A stretch of 64,000 nucleotides of DNA from Argentina anserina (Eukaryota > Streptophyta > Magnoliopsida > Rosales > Rosaceae): NCBI RefSeq assembly GCF_933775445.1, contig NC_065874.1:16511001-16575000 (forward strand), written 5' to 3'. Below are positions 43,750-56,382 of the stretch, piece by piece. How positions within the stretch are numbered: position 1 is the stretch's first letter; every line of letters begins with the position of its first letter. The notes under the pieces are model-generated. The model was not told where the DNA came from. It made no database searches and saw only the letters and a program-made list of their open reading frames with translations. Both the position numbers and the translations under genes were made by a program.

Positions 43750-44704
43750 GGAATAAAACTAAAACGACACAACAAATGATGAAATAAAGCTTGAGAAAAG
43801 AAAACAGTACTTGACCTGAAATATATATTTTTAACACCAAAGGGTATCCCATATCCAAAGATCAAAGGACATTATTACATTAACACGTACATCAGAATTA
43901 AGGATCTAATTTCCTATAATATAGTCATAAGAAGATACTAGCTAGTAGCTAACAGAGAGAGAGCATAGTGAATAAAGATGTATTCCCTTAATTTAGAAAG
44001 AACTGTTGATCACAAAAAAAGAAAATGAGAGAGATTCAATTACAACAAATCCATTTGTTTATACAAATCGATCATAATGCAATGACTACCAGCTGCTGGC
44101 AATGAAGCTGACAAGTTTTCTCCATTGAAGATCGATGTCACAGTTTGAAAGCTTGTAGTGTGCTTATTGATAGGAGAAGAAAATTCATCTGCTTCATCAC
44201 TTGCATCAAGTAATCACCAACTTATTCATAAATTAAGTCCACAAATTATGAAAATTATATATAGTACTGTCTAACAAATACTATTAGCACTCCCAATCGC
44301 AAAGCAAGAGCTCCGTAGCAAACCGCTCCCAATCGCAAAGCTGCTGAGAATTTTTTGTTACTGAGCACAAGCTTGGATATTTATATATAGAAACCCTGGC
44401 TACTACCCTTATCTCACATACCTTGATCATGCATGATACTGAACCTGAATGCGCAAGCAACAAATTCATCTCGAGTTAATTATCGCAACTCGCAAGCAAA
44501 AGTATAACCCCTCCTTCAAGAAACATGTAGTAGCTCCTATATAAATGGTAGCGATCTCTACACTCCAATTGAAGCTTGTTCACTCCATCTGTGAGGTTGG
44601 AGAATCTAGAAAACATTCAAATTTGGAGTGTAGATATCGCTGCCACTATAACAAAACTGCTGTTTATGAAGGATTAGGATAAACTTTTGCCAGTTAGAAC
44701 TAAC
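43750..44704. other. 3' flank of the WIP gene
   Basis: Likely holds the 3' UTR and terminator of the minus-strand WIP gene. A minus-strand open segment at 44040-44213 has no start or clear splice acceptor. A short inverted pair (CTACACTCCAATT and AATTTGGAGTGTAG) lies at 44560-44632. Confidence 0.4.
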
Positions 44705-47057
44705 TCATTCATCCTCAGAACCAGTGATGCATTCCTTCTGATCATCCTCATGAAAACCATCAAGACGAGGACATGGAGAATGCCCTTTGCCGAAGGATCG
44801 GATGTGGTCTTTGAGGGATCTTTTGTGTTTGAAATCCGATCCGCAGCTGCAGTACCACAACTTGCCGCAGTTCTTTTCATGTGTTCTCCAATCGCCTTTT
44901 ACTGCGAAGGTTTTGCCGCATTTTCTGCACATAAACGGCTTCACGCCGTGCTTTCTCTTGTAGTGAGTTTGGAGAGTCCGGAAGTCTTTGAGTGGCTTGG
45001 CTCTTGGATGGTTGATGTTGTTCTTGCAGCCCTGAGCACAACAGTAGCATGGTAGCCTCAGCATTGCCGCTGGTTGAGCTCCTTTTAGAGAATCTAGCCC
45101 TTTCCTAAATTCCGATCCGTGGCCCCACATATGCATCTGTAATCACAATTTCAATTTTCAAGCCTTCAGATTTACAGTAGTACGTACTTGGTCACATAAA
45201 ACGTTTTATAAATTTTTGATCGCTATATATGTGTAACAAAATAGTTTTTTTTTTTATGAAATAAGTAACCAAGAAATGTGAACTATATTCTTGAGTACGT
45301 CTTTCCTCTCTGTACCAAAAAATATATATCAAAATTAATCCCTAACATATAAATAGAACTCAGTAGCTAGAAAGGCTCCCTTCATGCATATATGCAACGA
45401 TCTGGTATGCAGTTATAATTTGCTAGCTACTCGTTTCAGAACTCTCCAAATTTATATTAGCAACAAGTTCTTGTATATGTTGAGAGGTATTTTCTGCCTA
45501 AATCATTTGATAATTGTGAAATATAACATCACATGTACTGATTGTTAGCTGTCTTATTAAGTTAGCAGTAGTAAATCTCCAATGGAACTAATTTCATGCC
45601 CTTGGTAATTGGTAACTATATCTCTACAAAACTCTTGGAGCTATTTGCTGTCTAGCTTGCACCTTGTTTTGATTAATGAAGTGAGGAGATTTCAACTTAC
45701 AACTTCATCCATCATTATAGAAAAATCACAATGATTGAATCAACTGAATTTCAGTGTTCTTACCTCTTAATAGGTTGCTAATGGTCTATAATAAACGAAC
45801 ACGATCATAGTGTGGACGCATTAGCTAAATTCACAAAACTAGTGATATGTAGAAAATAATCGTCCAAACACTTCAAATTTTCTTACTATGCGTAATGATG
45901 AGATGAAATCCAGTTATATATAAAAGCTCTGATGGTAGGGTATGTGCCTAAAGCCCCAATAACATAGGGTTTACCGATGATATGATTTTGCAAACAATTA
46001 GATTAAATTATTATCAGATTAATTTATCTGCTTTTCTGTTAATTAAGTTCAACATGGGAGCAGCACTCATTGCCATGGCAATCTAGCTATATATTGCTTG
46101 TATTACATATATAATCCCTTCTTGTGGTTAATTTCCAGTACGTACTATTGTCATTATGATGCATGGAAATTTAGAAATGAAATTTCCATCAATATCATGC
46201 TTCTCAATTCTCACTACGACATATATCTTTTGCTGCAGAGATGATATGTATTTTCATGTGTATCACGTTGCTCAATTTTACTTCATTTATAATTAAGTGA
46301 TATTATTTTAGGTTTGTAGGTTATAGCTATAATTTGAAATTTATCTTTCTTAAATAAAAACCCTTAATTGATATATACTCTTTCTGACTATTGGTGTAAT
46401 GATCGAATATCGATTTCGAAGTTACAATGAATCTCCAATTGTCCAGAAAAAATACAATCCCCGATTTTCGAATTTTAAGATTTCAATTGAGCTAAAATTA
46501 GTTAATGTAATGATTGACTAACATACCTGCATGTTATTGTACCTATTGAAGGTCTTGCTGCAAATGGAACAAGCAAACTGCATCGGGCCAACAAGAATCT
46601 GAGCAGGTGTCGGTATCCAAAATCGACTTTCTGCAGCAGAGTATCCATTGACGTTAAACCTATTCCTGGTTATTGGTAGCGCGACGTCTTCTTCCTTAAC
46701 ACCATCCAAAACCTTCTTCTCATCATATGCAGTTGTACTATTAGGCAGTCCAATGTGCAGCGCCACTGTAACCTTCTCTATCTGCTCTTCTTTCACTCCG
46801 GAACCCTCTCTCTGCACCTCAATATCTTCTCTTTTCACTGGCTTTGTATCGGTAAACCTGCTCAGAAGAGGCAGGCATTGCAGAGTACTGCTTTTTTGGT
46901 CTTCCAACGAACAACAAGACGTCAACGACGATGAAGAGAGTGAAGAAGCCAAAGAGGACGATGCTGAAGGCTTGAGCCATTCGATAAATGGTGGTGCTGC
47001 TTGAACACACAAAGTTCGGTAGTCTTCCACCTGGTGCTGGTTATTCCATAAACCCAT
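44705..47057 (-). CDS. WIP-domain C2H2 zinc-finger transcription factor, two exons, 320 aa
   Basis: Plant-specific nuclear regulator of the WIP family (relatives of TT1, NTT and DOT5). Exon 1 is 47057-46527 (177 codons, phase 0) and exon 2 is 45136-44705 (143 codons plus stop). The junction ATGCAG|GTATGT ... ATTACAG|ATGCAT restores [14 protein letters not shown]. Residues 61-68 (CLPLLSRF) and 98-105 (VALHIGLP) correspond to conserved N-terminal family motifs. W147-P151 (WIPTP) is the signature. Finger 1 uses C163, C166, H179 and H183. Fingers 2-4 follow in exon 2 ([10 protein letters not shown]..., [10 protein letters not shown]..., WYCSCGSDF...KDH). The serine-rich N-terminus is variable in the family, so the subgroup cannot be fixed. 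Fingers 3-4 look closest to WIP2/WIP3-type members. The gene is undamaged and lies among transposons. Confidence 0.93.
45137..46526 (-). other. intron of the WIP gene (1390 bp)
   Basis: Minus-strand GTATGT donor and TTACAG acceptor in the position expected for WIP genes, between the first finger's two halves. AT-rich, with no element found inside. Confidence 0.92.
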
Positions 47058-48239
47058 CTGAAGAGTGTGAGAGAAAAGAGAGGGAGAGAGGAAGTCCCTG
47101 CCGGGTGAAATAATGCTCTCCTCAATCAGAGGATTTATTCAGACACCTTTTCTTGAAAGCTTTCTGTAATTATAATAGGGTTAATCTGTGAAAGTATGGT
47201 TTGGTTTCGTCTTTTTTCTACCAGAGAGAGAGAGAGAGAGCACTAATCGGTGGGGTTTAAAGATAACGACATATGCAAAAAAAATTGAGTGTAGCCAAAA
47301 GGAAGAGAATCCTAGAACAGTCTGAACTATCTCATCCAGATATGTTCATTGTTAGCTGCGTATTTATTCCTTAGATTTTATTCTTCTTTCTTTTAATATC
47401 ATGGAGTTTTGACCTACCTTACATATTTCACATAATACATTGACATTTCGCAGATGAGCTCAAATAGCGGAAGGAATTCAAAAAGGTAGAGAGCATTTGG
47501 TCAATACCTAAAACAAGAGAAACTTAATTGTATAATTTGGGGGAAAAGCAAATTGATCACTACAAACCATCGAGGCTTTACGTTGAATTTCAAAGTTAGC
47601 TGCGGAACGGTTCTTATACTGTCTTCTGTACTTACTTCTACGATAAATAATTTCTAAGACAAACGTACATTATTTTTACATTCGAAAATGAAACATAGAT
47701 GCCACGTACTTCTGTTGGATATATTGTAATTCATACACAAGCTTTGAGGTGAATGTGGAAAACTTGAGGGATATGATCGAGTCACCTTACGGCATTTTTT
47801 TGTTACACACTGACCCGCGTGCGTATGAATAGGATTGGGAAAAAGAATCCTCCTGCACAGGTTTATATAAGTGGGGAAAATGAGATCCTTCATCCCCTTG
47901 GAATTTCACTTCCATTCGCAACTAGAATTTGCAAACACCAGCAAAACTAAATATACTCCGCAAACTACGTACAGAAAGGGTTATAGCCACGTAACACACG
48001 TAAGTATTTTCTACGAAGCCGAGCATGAGATTTCTACACTACGATTCTTTTTTTTTTTCAACCAAAGCATCCCGAATAAGTATCTCATCATCATGCATGA
48101 GATGGTCACCTAATCATATGATGGAAACACCAAAAACCTATTCGATCAACTATTTAAATTTTCCGTAAATTTTATATTTCCCTATATTCAATATTGTATA
48201 AATATGAAAAGATATATACCTTTTTTTTTTTTGAAATGA
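47058..48239. other. 5' flank of the WIP gene with (GA)n
   Basis: The region just upstream on the minus strand is CT-rich (GAGAGAAAAGAGAGGGAGAG on plus at about 47068), typical of a 5' UTR. A (GA)9 run is at 47223-47240. No certain TATA box. Beyond about 47400 it is AT-rich spacer without a gene. Confidence 0.5.
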
Positions 48240-48849
48240 TAGGCCTGTAAATTGAGCTGGTTAGGGCCAGCCCGACCCTAAGACATGAAGACCCATATAC
48301 TACCTAACACATGGTTTTTTCTGCCATATGTGTAAAATGGGCAGGGCAGAGCCAGCCCTATCACAATATGTGAAGCCTGAGCCCGCCCTTTGAGCGGATA
48401 AAGTTTGGGCTTAAAAAACCCGCTCATGACCCGACCTACATTTTTTCAGTAATTTTTAAATAATAAAATATTTTAATGTTCATATGAACAAAATTTGATA
48501 GAGATACAAGTTGAACTCATGAACCTCTTCTTATAAGAATAACACATTTGCTAATTGAACCAACAGATAATTAATTATTAATATTTAATATTTTAAATCT
48601 AAAGGAGAAAAACCATTTTATTACTAACATGTGCCAAGAATGGGCCGAACTACGGGTCAGCCCTATAATATACCATATGGGCAGGGCTTTAGGTCGGCCC
48701 AAGGCTTAAAAAATGTTACACATACCCTACCCATTCCAATACGGGCCAAGTAAAGCCCGGCCATCAGTTTGGGGCGAGATGGCCCGCGGCCCAATTTTTG
48801 GGCTAAGTTTGGGTATGCCTATCAGCCCTTGGCTTAATTTACAGGCCTA
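48240..48849. mobile_element. hAT-type non-autonomous element (610 bp)
   Basis: TIR TAGGCCTGTAAATTRAGC at both ends and TSD TGAAATGA/TGAAAGGA (48232-48239, 48850-48857; 7 of 8). GC-rich subterminal GGGCC and GCCCG words surround an AT-rich core. On the minus strand a tRNA-like stretch (GGTTCAATTAGC ... GAGGTTCATGAGTTCAAC) lies at about 48495-48570. Confidence 0.87.
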
Positions 48850-48857
48850 TGAAAGGA

Positions 48858-50185
48858 ATACCATTCATATTGTATTATAGGAGATAGTTGATAATGTCTC
48901 ACTAAGTTAAATACAATTTGGAAACAGTCTTCAAGGTAACCCTAAGCCGTTAACGTACGGGTTGGTGACTTAGTTTGGTTGCAATTGTCACCACGTACCC
49001 ACATTCGATTTACATTGACTCTACTGGCCAGCTCTTTTGATGGCAATGGATCGGAGCTTATTAATTAGCCAGTTAATTAGCAGGATGATCGATCATGAGA
49101 TGAACTATCAACGTAACCAAATTGTCAAACATATATAACTCAGTCGAATTTCGGTCGGCTAGCTCTACGTACAAGCTTGATTATTACGCGAATTCTTTTA
49201 ATTTCTTTATCATTGGTGTATATATACCTACTTCAGATTTGTTTGGGGATGCAGAATTTAGTACGGAACATCAGAAAAGTGGCTATCAAGATCAAGATGG
49301 GGAGAAAATTTTCAATATTTATAATTGTTGAGAATCTAAATCTCGTCTTAACTATAGGTAGTTCGCGTACTTTTCTCCACACCCGAGCACTTTTTTTTCC
49401 AGGATGCAACATATATGAGCGTGGGAAATGGTCGACATAATTCACACATACATGGAATTCGAATCTTATGCAATCTTTGAAGTATATATTGATTTTTTTT
49501 TTGTTAATAAAAGAAGTATATATTGATTATGTGCTCAGTATAGTGTCTTCTTCGTTTCATTGGTAGGTAGCAAAAGCCTCTTCTTCTCTAATTTGTTCGA
49601 CTTCCGTACACTTGATCGCGTGATTCGAGAGGCCTAATGTCATGACTTCCTATATAATTTACGTGAGAAACAAAATTAGGCTGCTAATGAGTCATAGCAA
49701 GTATCTAGCTCTTTTATCGATAAAAACGCAGGCACCCAGAGGCTCCTATGAATCTCTATCTGGGAAGATTGAGTTTTCGGAACCGATATATATATATAGA
49801 TCGAAAGGTCGGTAAATCATATACAAGACACTGCCAGAATGATGCCAACTCCTTTTTGGGTACTTTAGTGAGTCATAAAATCTTGAAAGCTTTACCGACA
49901 ACAAGATATCACAGGCGGATTTTCAGGAGAATAATTGTGTACATAATCTCTCTCAATTCCATTCCACCATGGCACCATGCTCTTCCATTGATTGTTTTTG
50001 TATAGTTAGGGCTCGTCAACAAGCCGGGTCGGATATTTTCATAATTATGAAAATTTAAGTCTGCTCAATTAAAGCGGATCTTGTGGGTTTGTATTAGAAA
50101 AAAAACTTAATATTCTTATTTAAAGGTTTGGAACAATAAAAAAAATTATCAGAAAACATTGTAAAAAAAGTCACAAATAAATTCT
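48858..50185. other. intergenic spacer
   Basis: Only short frames without domains. From about 50007 (TAGGGCTCGTCAACAAGCC) the sequence resembles a hAT-like terminus and may be the edge of an element carrying the following tandem array. Confidence 0.4.
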
Positions 50186-52150
50186 AGTTTCGAAATATTG
50201 TCGATCGACACCAGTAGATATGATCGATATATATATTTAGAGAACGAGTAAAAACTCCATCCGTTTTAAAAATGGTTTGACTGTCCGTACCTACAGTCAA
50301 CCAAAAAAGTGACGTTTTGACATAATAAAACCTTATTCACCGGGGCTTTTCCAAATGGGTTTCCTCATTTCGACCACGCACGATGGGTGATAAAAATTAG
50401 GTGATTCAAATATGTAAACAGTTCTCGGTATTCACATATTGGTAATGAGTTTTCCCTTATGGCATATTAGTAGTGTTTTTGGTTTACCAGAAATTTCAAC
50501 GGTCAAACGAGGTCCGAATTGGATGAAATTTGAAAATGGTCACTAAATATATATACCAATCACATTGGATGATGTCGATCAATTCTGAGAAGTTTCTTTC
50601 ATATAGTTGCTTCATAATGCGATAGTTTTATTATAAACCTAATATAAAAATTATGATACATAAGTTGACACTTCAGCGATCGACAACTCTAGTTCGAAAT
50701 ATGGTCGATCGACACCAACATATGTGATCGGTATACATATTTAGGGAACCCGTAAAAATTTCATCCGTTTTTGAAATGGTTTGACTGTCCGTACCTACGG
50801 TCAACTAAAAAAGAGGCATTTTGACATATTAAAACCCTCATTGATCGGGGTTTTGTCAAAGGGGTTTTCAAAGGGCGACCCGCACGATCGATGACAAAAT
50901 TTAGGTGATTTCAGATATGCAAACGGCTTTCGGTGTTCGCATCTTGGTAATAGGTATTCCCTTATGGCATATTAGTGGTGTTTTTTGTTTACCAGAAATT
51001 CTGACGGTCAAAGGAGGTCCGAATTGAATGAAATTTTTACAGGGTCACTAAATATATATACCGAGCAGATCGGCTGGTGTCGATTGATCCTGAGAAGTTT
51101 CCTTTATATAGTCGCTTCATAATGCGATAATTTTATTCTAAACCTATTATAAAGGTTATGATACATTACTGGACACTTAGTCGATCAACAACTCCAGTTC
51201 AAAAATATGATTGATCGACACTAACAGATGTGATCGGTATATATGTTTAGGTACCCCGTAAAATTTTTATCCGTGTTGGACATGGTTTGACAGTTTGTAC
51301 ATACAATCAACCAAAAAAGATGTGTTTTGACATATTGAAACCCCATTGACCGGGGCTTTGTTAAATGGGTTTCCTAGGGGCGACCGCACACGATCGGTAA
51401 CAAAAATTAGGTGATTTCTGAAATGCAAATGGTTTTCGGCGTTCGCATTATTGTAATGGGTTCTCCCTTAGGACATATTAGTGGTGTTTTCGGTTTATCA
51501 GAAATTCTGACGGTTAACCGAGGTCCGAATTGGATGAAATTTTTACAGGGTCACTAAATATAAATACTGATCACATCGGTTGGTGTCGATTAATTCCAAG
51601 AAGTTTTCTTCATATAGTCACTTCATAATGCGATAGTTATTTTTTAAACCTAGTATAAAGGTTATGATACATTAGTGGACACTTCGGCGATCGACAACTC
51701 CGGTTCTAAATACGGTCGATCAACACCAGCAGATGTGATCGGTATATATATTTAGGGATTCCGTAAAATTCGTCTATTTTGATAGTTTGATCGTCCGTAC
51801 CTACGTTTAACAAAAAAAAAGACATTTTGACATATTAAAACCCCAATGATCGGGGCTTTACCGAATGAGTTTCCTAAGTGCGACCGCGCACGATCGGTGA
51901 TAAAAATTAGATTATTTCATATATGCAAACGGTTTTCGACATTCGCATCCTCTTATAATGTGTCCTACTTTAGGGCATATTAGTGGTGTTTTCGGTTTAT
52001 CAAAAATTATGACGGTCAGACGAGGTCCGAATTAGATGAAGTTTTAACAAGGTCCCTAAATATTAGTACCGATAACATCAGCTACTGTCGATTAATCTTG
52101 AGAAGTTTATTTCATACACTTCATATAGGTGCTTCATAATGCTACAATTT
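50186..52150 (+). repeat. tandem array, about 505-bp unit, four copies
   Basis: The landmark GA-CTGTCCGTACCTAC and its variants recur at 50281, 50785, 51291 and 51791. Each unit also holds GGTCGATCGACACCA, CCGGGGCTTT, GCGCACGATCGGTGA, GGCATATTAGTGGTGTTTT, GAGGTCCGAATTGGATGAA and CTTCATAATGCGATA in the same order. Copies differ by roughly 10-20% by eye, so the array is not recent. No unit is coding. Confidence 0.93.
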
Positions 52151-54010
52151 TATTTTAAATCTAGTATTATTAACATATATAATATTTTATGTATAATTAT
52201 TACCAAAAAAGACATATAATTGATATATGTATAATATATTATATGCATGTATAATATTTTATTTCTTGGCGGGCCGTACCCACAGGCCGGACCAGGTTTC
52301 ACACCTCTAAACTAAGTCTGACTCTCTACCCACGGTAACGAGCTTTCTCGTGGGCCGGGCCGGATAAAAGTCCGTTGGGATATCGGGTCTCCACGAGCTT
52401 TTCAGATTCGCGGGCTAAATGATGAGGCATAAGTAGTCTTTTCTTATCATCAACAAGAATTGAGGAAAAAAGAAAAAAGGATTAAACGTTCCAAATGTCT
52501 CATAATTTTTTTCGGCCAGATTGACGAGAAGAAGAACATACAGAAGGAGGCTAGATTGCGTCAACAAAGATATCGATTCAGAATATATAGAAGTTCAGAT
52601 ATCAGGGAACTTACATCAACTTCTTGGTCAGTGTACTCATGATATGAGCTAAATTTCTGATGGCAGAACCAACACTATTTCAGTTTTTCCGAACCGTGAC
52701 TGAACTCGATGGCGTTTTGATTTAGAATTAGTCTAGGTCCATGATATCTAATATATATTGGCCTGCTAGTTTATAATGCCGTCCGTGTCTGCTATAGTTT
52801 TTTTTTTTCATTCAATTCGTCAAAGAAAGAACAATGGATTGATATTTGATGCACATATATGGCGATCAAGCAGCTTGTAGAAACAGGATCCCATTTCATA
52901 TTGGTTGAGAAGTGGACCTTGACCTTAGTCTCCGTCGATCATCACTCTTTTTCATAAGCTAGTTATATGGCAGTTTTAGGACGTCAAGAACTAGATGGAA
53001 CAATACCAAACGCGTGCTGATCAATCTGAAAATTCAAAGGAAGGGCTTTGTAAAGCGACGGAGATAATGAAGATCAAGTGAATGCGGTTTATATCTAGGT
53101 CTTTTGCTATTCCTTTCCAGAAACTCAAACCCATCATGTCATGTTATGATTCTAAATCTTCATGATTACCTTGACGATTAATTTATAAATACCATGTTTG
53201 ACGATTCTGTATACAAGTACTCAAGGACTCAAAGACTAATTGGCTCGAGGATGCGTAAGCATGACGTACGTAAACGTAATGCTATCATTTCGACACTTGC
53301 CAGTGACGAGGAATGTTTCTGTCAAGGTCTCATGGAATTGAAGCCGTGAAAACTAAAATTATGAGACGGGCTGTTGATCAGTAGAAGCCCTCTTTAGGGG
53401 GCAAGTATTTCCATTTTTAAGGTTGCCACCCACATATCATCTATGGACACCCGCCAATGTTTTATGTTAGACTCGTCAAGGATTTTCCAATTCTTCATTT
53501 GCAAGAGCCAAGAATCATGGCAGATTGGATGTGTTAGTTACTGGAAGCTTTGGTTCCAAGAGGAGTATAGCTAGAATTGCAAGCGTTTCTCAAACTCAGA
53601 TATATAGGCCAGGTGATTCTAGGCGGCTAGATGCTCATTTGACTCAATCAAGAGCATTTATCATCATTTCAACTCCTTAACGCCCTTCAGTAGTTTTCCA
53701 AGACATCATCATCGTCTAGCCAAACGTATTTAGAGAAGCAAATTTGGTACGCCGACGTAGATCACAGTACGAACTGCTATTGGTCATTTGTGTTCTTCAT
53801 ATCAGGGTTGGCATGGGATCATTCTCTTACCCCATTCGCCTGCATTTCAATATATATATAAGATCAACCCGGCCAAAGGCTATGTTCGTAGTTTCTTCTT
53901 TGATAGGCATGGTTTCTTCTTCCATTAAAAACAAAGTCCCATCGACCCATCCAGCTATGTTCGTAGGACGTACAATAGGAGTAGTTTTAGGAAAAAGAAA
54001 ACGAGGATTC
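52151..54010. other. spacer, no recognisable gene
   Basis: 52265-52400 has GGGCCGTACCC, GGCCGGACC and GGGCCGGGCC words like a hAT subterminal region. A 60-codon lysine/arginine-rich frame at 52460 and a frame at 53744 that runs into the next element show no known domain. Sequence at 53230-53760 has a coding-like composition with stops and may be a very old gene or element relic. Confidence 0.35.
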
Positions 54011-54785
54011 TATTTGCACCTCCATATTTGTTTTTTGTACCTCCTCATATATTTTTTGACACCAAATTTCCAAGTTTACCCATAAATTTTGTCTTTACAC
54101 CTCATCTTCCCTATTTCAGTCTGATACTCTTTCTTATTCTGCATTATGAAAATTGTGTTAATTCTTGAAAACTCATTCAGTTTTAATTTTCATAAATTCT
54201 TCATTGAAACATTACGAGAAATTTCATACAAAATTAAATTCTATAATTTTTTGAATGGAAGAACGAAGAAAGAGAGAGTCAATTAGATGCTCCCAAATAC
54301 GTCTTGTACTTGATTGATCTACTCAGCTAGCCGGGGTCTTTCATTTGGAGGAGACCTATTCGATTCTTGATTTGTCATTTTTCTTTATGGTTGAGTTGGA
54401 ATTCAATGAACATCGAAAAAGAAAACAATCCTTGATGATTCGATCAGCATGGGTAAAGTTTAGGAGGATGAAAAAAGATGAAAATCACCTTATCAAAACC
54501 CACGGGGTTTGCTGGGTTTAGGTTGTATTGGTTACGAAGACTTCCTCTTTCTAATTTCTTGAATCAAATTTGTTGAATACCATTGTTTTAACCTATATAA
54601 TTTGTTTCTATTCAAATAAAGCAATTGCAAACAGTGAGGTGTTGTTGCCGCTGCATATTACATGAGAGTTTCTGTTGAGATCTTGCTGAGCAAAATTATT
54701 GGATTATATTGGCAGGGGCAAATTAGTATTATAAAAATTTCAAAAAGATAGGGAGGTGCAAAAAACAAACAAGGAGGTACAAATA
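54011..54785. mobile_element. TIR element with TATTTGYACCTCC ends (775 bp)
   Basis: TATTTGCACCTCC at the left and GGAGGTACAAATA at the right. About 38 bp are inverted, including TTTGTTTTTTG and a second ACCTCC. The TSD may be just TA (Tc1/mariner-like), which cannot be separated from the TIR. Non-coding. Confidence 0.6.
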
Positions 54786-55296
54786 AACCACCAAAAGAAA
54801 ATGAAAATAAAGTTTTTGTTCTTGCTAGCACGTCTCGTCAGACCAGATCGGCGACAACCCCCCCCTCCTGTTAGCCCCGACGAGACCCAACGTCTTGCCG
54901 ACCCGAATTAATTGACCCGACCCAAGCCCGAATTTTCGGTCTTTTGCTAGCGCAGCAATGCACTTTGGGCCTTAGGCCTTCCGAGCCCAACATCCCTATT
55001 GGCCACATTTATTTTCTTTTTTTTTCCTATTTAATTGTTTTATTGAACGTTTAGTTCATAACTACGTTTTACATGCTCGTATAGGAAAAATGATCACTTG
55101 TCGTACTATGATGATGATGTGCATGCCAAAGATGGACGTTCCTCAAGAGCATTTTATGCTATAGTACGATATCGACAAGGAAAAAGAATTCATTAAACAG
55201 TTTTCTTGTATGAAGATTGATTTGCAAAGAACTTTAATTATATGCGGTGTATTTGACAGACCAACAAGTAAGTTTTTCTTAAATTTGCTGCTTTTG

Positions 55297-55344
<48 letters not shown>

Positions 55345-56382
55345 GTCCCTATCTAGAGTGAAGCTTCACTATGAAATTACAGAGTGAAGTTCCAATTTTG
55401 ACACACTTTTCGGTCAATTTTTTTCACCATAAGTGATTCAATATTTAGGTATGTTATTCAAGATCATCTCTACAAAGTTTCATCTAATTCATATATATAT
55501 ATATATTATCGCGCGCTATTAGCATTCTTCATGTCTCATTTCCGGCCTTTTTTATAATCCGATGAGACCCAAGAGGGATATGATTCTTACTCGACTTTAG
55601 CTTAAGTCGTCTATTGTAATTGGAAGCTTGTTTGTGTTGTATTAAAAATTGGCATATTCAATAAAGTTTCTCGAATACATTGTTTACAAGATGAACTCGT
55701 GAGAATTTTATTTGCCTTAAACCTAGCATGAATAGTCAACGTATGCAAGTGCATGTGTTTCTTAAATTGACCGGTTTTCGGTTACATGAGACCTCAATAT
55801 CACTATATTATGAATTTGGCACTTAAATTTTGGAAAATGAACCGCATAAATTGACATCGTTATGATCTCTGGCGTTTCCGGAACGTTTTGCCGACGTCCC
55901 CGGCCGTTTTGGCCGCCTTCCGGCCTATTCTGGCTTTTCCAACTCCACTGCCCGGTTCCAGCCAACGATTCTTGTCGGATATGAAGTCCGGCCTCCTAAT
56001 CTGCTAGATTCCGGTCGGCGGCGGCTTTTTTTCGGTCACCAGCGCCACTGGTTTTGTAGTGAGTTTTCAAGCGATTTTATGTCGTTTTCTCGTTGTTTTT
56101 CCGGTACCTTTCCAACATTCTTTGTTAAAGCGTTTTCCCGCCAAAGTTTCTTTAGGTTTGAGCATATTTTGATATGGTTTTCCAGTTATCTTTCCGGTTT
56201 TCTCCAAGTCGTTTCTTAGTTAAAACGATTTTATTATTGGTGACCACCCGCACCAATTGGATGGTTTTTACCACCCTAATTGTTTGATATTCAACTACTC
56301 CAATAACATGTTTTTCCAACTCTTAAGTTGAATAATGTAGTTCTATTGCCATGTGACACATTCGATGAGATTGCACTTTGTC
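54786..56382. other. spacer with (TA)n and relic sequences
   Basis: (TA)19 at 55301-55338 is followed by GACACAGTCCCTATCTAGAG, which resembles one end of a truncated Mutator-like MITE. A GC-rich part at 55860-56060 resembles a retrotransposon leader. No gene. Confidence 0.4.

Noticed and set aside
43132..48849. Two elements of exactly 610 bp (43132-43741 and 48240-48849) as one family
   Set aside because: Their terminal repeats and interiors are unrelated, so the equal length is coincidence.
50007..52313. A complete hAT element enclosing the tandem array
   Set aside because: The candidate termini match poorly and the 8-bp flanks (TGTATAGT, AACTAAGT) do not form a convincing TSD. Kept only as a suggestion in the findings.
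53744..54085. 113-codon frame as a host gene
   Set aside because: It crosses the boundary of the TIR element at 54011, so the C-terminal third is transposon sequence. The N-terminal part has no domain.
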